The notes under the pieces: model-generated | What the model was told of the DNA's origin: nothing | Database searches by the model: none | What the model saw: the letters and a program-made list of their open reading frames with translations, nothing else | Shown here: in pieces, positions 55,559 through 64,000 of the stretch | Layout: each line of letters opens with the position of its first letter | How positions within the stretch are numbered: the stretch's first letter is position 1 | Translations under genes and position numbers: made by a program | Source of the DNA: Ciona intestinalis | Taxonomy: Eukaryota > Chordata > Ascidiacea > Phlebobranchia > Cionidae | Assembly (NCBI RefSeq): GCF_000224145.3 | Contig: NW_004190347.2 | Coordinates: 205,165-269,164 of the forward strand | DNA: 64,000 nt | Direction of reading: 5' to 3'

Positions 55559-55750
55559 ATATAGTAGAGTAGAAGAGGACGGGACACCTTTAGCACATAA
55601 TATCCAAGTATCCAAATCGTGTTAAAAAATTAACAACGATCTATGGAAGTCGTGAGGAAATGGTTTTATAAGTCTATGATTTTTCTTTGTTTACTACCAA
55701 ATAAAAAATCTAATGTAAATCTGTCCTTTCTTTCCCTACCCTACTATATA
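55559..55750 (+). mobile_element. MITE, diverged
   Basis: TATAGTAGAGTAGAAGAGGACG ... TCCCTACCCTACTATATA. Confidence 0.85.
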
Positions 55751-56029
55751 ACATATTTTTTATTTATCTTTTTGAATACCATAGCCAATGAGAAATGGTC
55801 GATTAAAACATTGAAGAAAGAGAACGTAAACGCAAATTAAAACAACGAAGCCCCGCTTACGATTTACCAAGTTGGTAACTTTGTGCTGGATTTCAAGAAT
55901 TGAATTCAATACAAAAGTTCTTGAGTATAGAGGGAAGATATGATTCAAATTTCTATGCAACGGTTGTAAACTAAAGTAACTGTACTGGTGCTATGAAAAT
56001 TTAGACTTGAAAATGAAAATTTAGATAAG

Positions 56030-56115
56030 TTTCAATGTAACTTATTTTATTCACGCGTGTCGGACAACGAGACTGATTACAACACGGCTGTATTTGATAC
56101 ACGCGGCAGTTAGAA
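56030..56115 (-). mobile_element. SINE tail remnant
   Basis: TTCAATGTAACTTATTTTATTC and ACAACGAGACTGATTACAACACGG. Confidence 0.5.
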
Positions 56116-56877
56116 AAACTACATTTTACCGCAAGGTAGCGTACTGTCTTCACCTCCTATCGGTAGCGTAAATTTGTCGCGCAAAATATTTCATAAAAAA
56201 ATCTGGCGTCTTCAATTCTTGTACAAATACAAACTACCACAGTATGTCTTCCATGCGTGACCTATACAAAACCCGTAAAATTAAAATTAGATTTTATTAA
56301 ACTCTGGTTTGTTGTTGTTTGTGTTAAATTAATTCGTGCCCATTATTAACCACTCAACCACGAAGCGCGGCACCACGATTTTGATTGTTACTTAATTCAA
56401 TACCCTACGAGCCTTTTATGCTTGCTTTTTTTCTCGTATTCTCTCGTTTTTTAAAATTTATTCAATGTATACTCATTGCTCTCAATTTTGAATTAGAAAA
56501 AAGCAAGGTTCTGTGTGATATCATAAAGTCTTACTTAATGCGTGTTGTATGTTTACAACAACAGTGTTCTCACATGTGAAGTGAGTAGCGTCAACTCTAT
56601 TTTGTACATTTGGGTTAATTACGTATAGATCTATTCTATAAACCAGAAAGTAACTTAGAAACTGTAAAACGTAAGTTATTTAATTCTTTTTTGTCAGTTT
56701 TTAGTAGTGAGTATGCATTATTAAAAGGTTTTTGTTTTTGAGTTGTTTCGGCTCAAATTGTTAATTTTCTATATCACAGTTTACAGCTACTAGTTTGTAG
56801 TTTCGGCGTATTTGTTAACAAGGTATATTAAATGATTACAGTGTGAATGTAGTGTTCTAACTGTTAGTTAAGCCATA

Positions 56878-57045
56878 ATGTAGGGTGATGGTAACAAGTC
56901 AGCTCTAGCCCAGGATCAATGATCGTGTGTCACGCTATAGGATCTCACTTATATAACCTGACCATAGAACACACTATGGTGTAGGGGATGGACCAACTCT
57001 GATTTACATCCTGAGCCTTATGGTATACCTCACCAAGATATAATG
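56878..57045 (+). mobile_element. Second SINE-like family, intergenic
   Basis: AGCTCTAGCCCAGGATCAATG, GTCACGCTATAGGATCTCAC, and a second unit GGGATGGACCAACTCTGATT. Confidence 0.62.
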
Positions 57046-58839
57046 AAATGTAAATTGAACGTAGAGTATTCTTAAGTGTCAAATGTGTCATTGTACCCAT
57101 GATGCGATTACTTCTGCTTTTTACATTAATTTGTTTTCCATGGTTAAAGAATAGAAAACCATACAAACAATGGACCATCCTATCAGTGTGTGTGTTGTTT
57201 AATTAGAACAAAAATTTAGTTTGTACTGTGTTATATCAGATTACTTTTGCTTTTCATAATTGAATTATAAGTAATATAAATATGAGATAATATTTTATTG
57301 ATTTCTTTGATTGAACATTAGTTTATTGGATCTCGTTGAATAAAATTCCTGCATGTGAAATAGATATGTCTGTGATAAAAGTAATTGATACATTATAGCT
57401 TAGTTTAATGCCTCACGACTCATTAACCTTTGATTAACCCATGAGAAATATCAGATAGCATGTTTTAGTAAATGGCTTTGTTGGCACAATATCAAGTCAA
57501 AGTTACATGTAAGAAGATATGGCTAAACATAAAATATTTAGTAGTGAAATTGACAATTACTTTATTGGCAAATGCAACATTTCAAAAATGATTTTGACTC
57601 CTGCCAAAATATCAATATAGAATTTAGAGTTATTTTAATCGGTCAAAATATCCAATATTGCAGTCATTCCAAAAATATTTTCCCAGTATGTAATTTGATG
57701 CAGAGGCTTTACTCTTGGGAGAAATAACTTATATCCTTTCCCTTCCCTAAGGTGCAGTAACTGTTTCATTTTTAATGGTCACTATTCATCTATTACACAG
57801 CTGTGTCTGACACTTTATTGACTCAGTAGGACTGTATTTGATCTTGGTTTTATGGACTCCAAAGATTTTTATATTGTTTGCATATCAACGTCAATGTTGT
57901 AGTTTAATATGGAAGTTTCCACGGTTACCAAAGCATTTAGATTTTTTATTATATCTTACAGTAAAAAGGCCTCTATAGTTAAAACTAGTTTTGTAGACTC
58001 ATAGAATACAACAAAATGTTAAGGTTTATTGTGTTTGCTTATTGCTTATAAAGAATCTGTCAAAGTATCGGATGACTATAAAGTTTTGAAAAGCTTGCGA
58101 AATTTGGTGAATGTGTACTTAAGACGTTTACAAACTATGAAAATGAATTGTTTAACATGGATGGAATATTAGAAATGTATAATGTAAATGTATTGCAGAA
58201 TATTTTTTTTTGTTGTAGGTATACAAACTCATGGTGTTTTTATGCAAAGTTTAAATTATAAAGTCTGAAAGTAAACCTTTCTTGTATAATAATGTAAATA
58301 AAATTGGTAGATAGAATATAGTTTATGTTTAAACGGATACAATCTAGTTGTAAGCTAGCATTTGAGTTTTTTGTTAATCCTGGTTATTGTTTTGTAGTAA
58401 ATGTATCTGTTTATATGAATGGGAAATCAGATCAATCAGATGTCAGACACATTTGATTTTAATCCTACATTGATTAGATTATGACCGTCTGCTTTGCTAG
58501 AGCCGCCAATTCAATTATAACAGGACGTTAGGAAGTAAAAGAAATAGGTTAAATCTTCTTAACGATACGTAATCCATTTCTTTAAGCCAGGATAAATAAT
58601 AAAATAAACAAATTGTTTTCAAGTTGAAATCATATTGAAAAAAATTGTGTAAGAAGTTTAAATGTTTGTTTTTTTACCGATGTTTTTATTGGTACATTGT
58701 ATCTATAAGAATGATGTGCGGTATGTCGTTTACCGTTAATTCCCGTCTCTACGCTGTTTAAAATCTATCTAGAAATAGATTTGTTGTGGTCCTTAAAAGC
58801 CGTTTCCTGGATAACCACCCAGGATTTCCCATTTATATA

Positions 58840-59032
58840 TATATAAAAGGGTTGGGGGGAGACGGGACACCTTTAGCACATAATATCCAACTATCCTGAT
58901 CGTGTTTTAAACAATTAACAACGGTCTATGGGAGTCGTGAGGATACGGTTGTATAATTCTTGAAATGTTCTTCGGTTACTACCAAACGGGACAAGAAAAT
59001 AGAACATCACATTGTACCTCATCCTACTATAT
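58840..59032 (+). mobile_element. MITE, full length
   Basis: AGGGTTGGGGGGAGACGGGAC, ACAACGGTCTATGGGAGTCG, right end CTCATCCTACTATA. Confidence 0.88.
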
Positions 59033-61455
59033 GCTAAGTTGTTTGGTATTGCTGTTCCGGAAGTTATTGAAGCGATAGTTTCCTGTATGATCAGATCGAA
59101 ATATGCAATCGTTCAATCGTTGTATGTGTGTCTATAGGGCCTGTGATCGTTTACATTGCAGTCAAAAACTCCTTAGCGGTGATTTAAAATGCAACGTATG
59201 TAATATATTTGTTTATACGTATCAAATAACTAATATAACAGAATTATCAACTACAAATCAACAGTCGTTACGCATTACAATACGTTATGGGCAAAAACTA
59301 CATAAGTAAAAGTCCACATGGCCATCTTACAATACAATAATAAACGCACATGTAGTTGTTTTCAATTAAACCAAATTAAGATTTAATTGAAAGGCAAATG
59401 TGCATTAAGATACGTAGATTAGATTAATTAAAACAAGCGGCGGGATCTGACATCCAAATGCAATGGTTAAAACACGTTATATTACCAATGCCTAATTTAT
59501 TGCAAGTTATTCCTATTTGTTATAAATCGTTAACCGTAAAATCTAAACAGGATAAATGGTCTTCATATTAATATTAAATGTTTTGGTAACTTTGTAAATT
59601 GAGCTGTAAAATCTAAACAACATTCATCGCTTGCAAACCCGGAGTTTCCGCTGCATCCAATCAGGATTGCAGAAATAGAATTTTCGACGACGCCCATCTT
59701 ATTCGACCTTTATAAATTTTTCATGCGATTTCCTTAACGTAGCTGTAGCGAGGCACTTGGGACGTTGTAACGACATTGCAAACCTCAACTTGGGTCTCAA
59801 GGTTCAGTTTGAGTGTGTTTTATACGGGCTTGTAATTCGCCTTATGTTATTAAACTACAATAAGCGTATGTTGCTAAATATGTTGTTATTCGTCGCTAAG
59901 CTTATGCCTGGTTTTTGTGTAAATTGGTTATAGAATTGTCGGTGCTTATAAATTCGAGCATTTGTAATTAATAGTTATATTGGTGCTTATAGTTGCATTT
60001 GTAATATCGGTTTCGTTAGTAAGTACTTAGATATACGCCTTAATATATTTGTATTACGACTTATGTATTTTGCTCGCTTCTTTTATATAAAAGTCGTATC
60101 GGTTTCCCTCTGTATGAACTAACTATCGAAAGGTTTATATCGCCCATATGTATAGAAGTTAAATTACTCTGTAACTTCTGCTACTAGGCTTAGTTTAAAA
60201 TGAATTTTTATCTAAAATTGTTAATTTGGTTCCAATTTTTCGTATGGCTTTCGGCAAGACTTTAACGTTGATAAAAATAAACGTTTTAAACCCGGTCATT
60301 TGACTCTACAGAAGTTATAACTATCTAGCACTTGACACCATAAATAGGATGCGTCGTTCAGCGTTCAAGTAACATAAGTAGTCTGCACCTGTTCGTAGAG
60401 ATGAGGCGTCTTTCTAACTGCATAGGCCTATAGGGTGTTGGAGGGTTAGAGTGTAATAACGCTATGTTGTGTGCAGGATGTTGGTGTGAATGGGATGTGA
60501 TGCTAAAAACAATAGAAAAGGATGGCGGGTCGTTTTCTGTGGGCTAGTTTTAAAAGTTGTTCCTGGAGAGTGTGTAGTCGAACGACGTGGCTCAGTGGTT
60601 GGACGCTTGTGTTTATGGATAGCGTGTTCCATGCTTGGTACTGATAGGGATAATAATAGGCGATGTTTTCTTGGGCAAGATACTCAAAGAACATTGCTTT
60701 AAACAAGTTTTTACTGAATGAATTGTAGCACCCTGCTGGTTGTAGAATAAATGCGCTAACTCTTGCCTATATCTCAGGTCCCATGTTGTGCTTTATTGTG
60801 CCATATTGTATTTGTATAGAACCTCATCCATATAGTACAGAAATAGAAAGTCCAAAACCACACAGATAGGAAGACATGTTTCTGTATTCGCTCTTGTTTG
60901 ATTTATTGCCTTGTTAGATCCCACACAACTTTGCAGTTGTTAGCGGCGTCTTCGTCGCCATTAATTAGATGTTGCCCGCTTGCCAATTTAGCGACGCTTT
61001 TGTTGCAAACGATTACAACTCCATAAAACTGCTGTAAAACTTATTTAGAAGGAATTTTACGGCTTCCCCGTAGATAGTTAGCTACATTAAATGTTTTAAT
61101 CGAACATTTTACGCTTCAGAAGAACTAACATTCAGTGTGTAGGTTATAGGCCAAGTCGGAGAAATAGGATTTTTGTTCATTGTAAAGTGCGAAAATATGC
61201 AGAAAACAAGAATATAGCCTAACTAATGGTTTAAAAAAGAAAGAAGGAAAGGCTAAGAGGTTTATCACTCTTTAATCAAATATATTTTTGTTTTTATATT
61301 TATACGGCAAGAAATTGGCGGAATATATGTCTCACTGTTGGGACTTGATTTTTGTCCGCCTCGTATTTAGTAGCAGTCTCTACTTAGTTGTAATGCAACT
61401 AGAATCTTTCAACGGTATGAGTGCTAGAACAGGGCCAGATTTACAGAATATATAG
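59033..61455. other. Spacer with a possible TATA element
   Basis: TTTATAAATTTTTC at 59709-59722 is TATA-like and is followed by moderately GC-richer sequence, but no coding exon follows that I can identify. A SINE-like element lies at 60580. Confidence 0.3.
60580..60870 (+). mobile_element. Second SINE-like family with tRNA-like head
   Basis: GTGGCTCAGTGGTTGGACGC head, CTTGGGCAAGATACTCAAAG, GCTAACTCTTGCCTATATCTC and GAACCTCATCCATATAGTA tail. Confidence 0.7.
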
Positions 61456-61654
61456 ATATAGTGGGGTGGGGGAAGATGTGACACCTTTAACACATAATAC
61501 CCAAATAGCCTGATCGTGTTTTAAACAATTAACAACGGTCTGTGGAAGTCATGAAGATACGGTTTTATAATTCATTGAATGTTTTTTGTTTACTACCAAA
61601 TGAAAAGAGAAAACTAAACGAAAAAGTGGCCCAACTTCCCCCACCCTACTATAT
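61456..61654 (+). mobile_element. MITE, full length
   Basis: GATATAGTGGGGTGGGGGAAG ... CTTCCCCCACCCTACTATA. Confidence 0.92.
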
Positions 61655-63941
61655 CAGAGTTATTTGTTTGGGTATTTTGTAACAATAAAAAGCGTTACAA
61701 ACTAAGTCAGTTTTCAATATGTCGTTTATCTTTCAGTTAAAACCTTTCAAGCGGTCGTAAGTGTCATGTGTGCCTATATTATTACATTACATACGATGTT
61801 TCAGACGTTACAGGCAATATATCTGAAGTTTTATAGCCGTGTGTAAACGCCTAATTTATCAAGGTAATGATTGATCCGGCTATGTGTTTAGTTTCCGTAT
61901 CTTAACAGTTTTAGTTTGCTCTGCTAGGCTAGTCACGTCTTAAAGCTTGTATGTCCCAAATGCGTTGTTTGAGTATGGGTTCGACTCGTCTGAACCAAAG
62001 CCTTTGAAAACATAAGAACTACTGCTTCTTGTTACGTGGAAGGTAAATTAGCCGCCATATTGTGTCCAAAATAATACAGCGGGTGTCGGGAAAAAAATAT
62101 TTTTTGGTGATTTATTTAAAACCTAAAACGATTTTGAATGTCGAAATTTGTAGAATTCATGGGTTGTTTGGTTCTATACGGTAAACAACTGCGATCGAGT
62201 TTTAAAAAGAATTAATTTTATGGAACTTAAGCCTTTCTATAGAACTTTTATATATTTTTTGAATTAAGTTTTAATGATCTAACTGTGACTTTTTATTTCT
62301 TTCCCCTGAGAGAAACTGCCAACAAAACCGAAAAAGTTTGCTCAAACCGACTGCAAAAGTCACCGCTTTTGGACCCACAATGGCGGCAGTTAGACTACTC
62401 GCTGTTTCTATGACTGGCTGGACGTTTCCCTCTTGTGTGTCGATTCTTTGAAGACAAATTTCGCAATAAAGCCGATTGTTACGGATTAAAGGCGGCGTCG
62501 TTAGCGAATAATGCCCATTGTGACGTTACAATTTAATCAAGGATTTGTGTATCACGTTTGCTGAAGCGTGGAAAGTAATGTAATCAGCATTCAAGTGCAA
62601 AGTCTGGCTTACGGCTTACTAAAGCGAATTATGTAATAGATGTACTCTTGATAAGAGACCGTGTAATTAAATGAAGAGATTATGAATGTCTTGTAGCAGA
62701 TCCGTCACGTTTTTTTTCGTGTTTGAGCAGGGTGTCATTTTCGGTCCCATGAAACTTTAAATCCGAAAAATCAAAACGACTAAATAGGTTTCCTGATAGT
62801 TGAGGGTTAGAAGTAGGTCAAGGTTCATTTATGGGTTAGGATTTGTCAGCTTTAAGTTTGAGGATTTACGTTTGCGGCTTTAAAGTAACGTAGAAGAAGT
62901 ATAACCTTCACTTTTGCATCTTGTTTTGCCAAAATAGTCTGGACCATATCTCTAGATAATGTCAATCTTACAACAAAGAACATCCGGTGTCGATTTGCTT
63001 CATGAATTTATTATTAGATGAGAAAACTGACAAGACTTCTTCCGTTGCTTTGCATTTTGCATGTTTACCATCCACTTTGGAAATAGCGTTTCTGTTTACT
63101 TAATTAACGAGACCCTTGAAGTCCAGAGTCTAAGCCGGGGTTGTTCGGAGTCTATGCCAGGAAATATTTGCTTGAAATGGCTCTGGTTTGCCGCGAAACT
63201 TTCACTAATTGGCCATAATTTATGGAAAGGATTCGGTAGCTGTTGTGTGTTGAATTTGGATAATACTCGGTTTCTTAATTTCGTGTGCCACCAAAAGATC
63301 CGGAGGACCCAAGTGTACCGTGAGCCTAAAATGCTAAAGAACCACTGCTGTACATAATTAGAACCGTATATACGAATATAGCAAGGCGAGGAAAGATGGG
63401 GCACCTTTTGCACAGGATATCCAAATATTTTGATCGTATTTTAAATGAATGAAAGGGTGTTCTATCTTTCCCCATCTTTTTCACAGTAATGACTTATCTA
63501 GTCATTCAATTCGTATTTCAATTTATAGGAAGTCCCCCAGCGTGGGCGTTAAACCTTCACACCTTTGGTGTTTCGCAAACATTTGTGTTTGTGCTTTGTA
63601 GCCTTTGTGCGTGCGTACGATTCAACAAGTACTTGTAAAATGCAAACACGACCAGCCCAGTAGATTTGTTATTCAGAGTAGAAACAGTGGCTGTTCTTTC
63701 CACTTTAGATGCAAAATAGACGCCAACTGTGCACTTCAGGGAATGTGGTTTTGAGTTACATATACAGCACAAGCCAGTTATAATGACTCGGGACAGACAT
63801 AGACTTGTTATAGTAGTGTTTGTTTAATAGCAGCTAAGCATTATTCAAAATTTCAAACTTCTCTTTTACATTATACAGACAGGGCTTATGCAAAGAGATT
63901 AAAACCTTGGCCTATGTATACACTTTCAGTAATTGTATAGA
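61655..63941. other. Right-end spacer
   Basis: One internally deleted MITE; otherwise unique. The ORFs at 63061-63413 overlap on both strands and lack exon signals, so I see no gene. Confidence 0.4.
63377..63478 (+). mobile_element. MITE, internally deleted
   Basis: ATAGCAAGGCGAGGAAAGATG, AATATTTTGATCG, then GGTGTTCTATCTTTCCCC; centre missing. Confidence 0.75.
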
Positions 63942-64000
63942 TAGTACTGCGGGGTAAGATGAACTACCAACTAAAACGATTAAGCTAATTTAAACATGGA
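63942..64000 (+). mobile_element. MITE start cut by the window edge or decayed
   Basis: ATAGTACTGCGGGGTAAGATG only; the following bases do not match the consensus well. Confidence 0.4.

Larger units (their letters stand above)
55751..58839. other. AT-rich block nearly free of repeats
   Basis: Only a SINE tail remnant and one SINE-like fragment. 57.1-58.8 kb has no recognisable repeat, exon or long ORF; it could be intron, long 3' UTR or regulatory sequence of a gene outside the window. Confidence 0.4.

Noticed and set aside
59709..59830. Promoter and first exon of a gene running right
   Set aside because: TATA-like sequence is present, but no coding exon with family similarity follows in the remaining 4 kb.
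63061..63413. Overlapping 98-aa and 105-aa ORFs on opposite strands
   Set aside because: Mutual shadows in spacer sequence, one of them starting inside a MITE.

Overview
The window is animal nuclear DNA, most likely from an ascidian of the Ciona type. Genes are split into many small exons with GT-AG introns of about 0.1-4 kb, base composition is AT-rich, and the introns and spacers are packed with short non-autonomous repeats. These include about 200-bp elements with GTGGGG(GA)AGATGGGACACC ends and a tRNA-headed composite SINE, which resemble the MITE and composite SINE classes described from Ciona. No prokaryotic feature is present. Gene models were built by hand from splice signals, reading-frame continuity and family motifs, so exon ends are predictions.

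Layout. 1-5.3 kb (minus): the 5' six coding exons of a nicotinic acetylcholine receptor subunit, running off the left edge. 8.5-11.1 kb (minus): a three-exon tetraspan protein of the PMP22/EMP/claudin superfamily. 13.4-26.8 kb (plus): the WD40 ribosome-biogenesis factor PWP1, 14 exons. Nested antisense in its 4.4-kb intron 9 is a complete four-exon secreted protein with two C1q domains (18.6-21.3 kb). 28.6-36.4 kb (minus) and 39.0-49.7 kb (plus): a head-to-head pair of paralogues of the Dictyostelium DD3-3 family. The minus copy is secreted (677 aa); the plus copy adds a beta-rich domain and a C-terminal membrane anchor (757 aa). 51.3-51.7 kb (minus): one unassigned 118-aa ORF. 51.7-64 kb: no supported gene, only scattered repeats.

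The genes do not form a pathway. Two are nuclear or neuronal housekeeping types (PWP1, receptor subunit) and three are secreted or surface proteins (C1q-domain protein, two DD3-3 proteins).

The most unusual signal is how repeats relate to splice sites. Sense-oriented SINE tails lie about 15-100 nt upstream of at least ten acceptors in five genes. In the DD3-3 pair several splice sites have themselves been duplicated: a 5' splice site expanded into a 27-bp minisatellite of about ten copies, an exon bracketed by copies of both its acceptor and donor, and another acceptor copied 124 bp upstream. The octamer TGACGTCA occurs at least 20 times where about one is expected. One PWP1 junction cannot be joined by the best GT and AG in frame.
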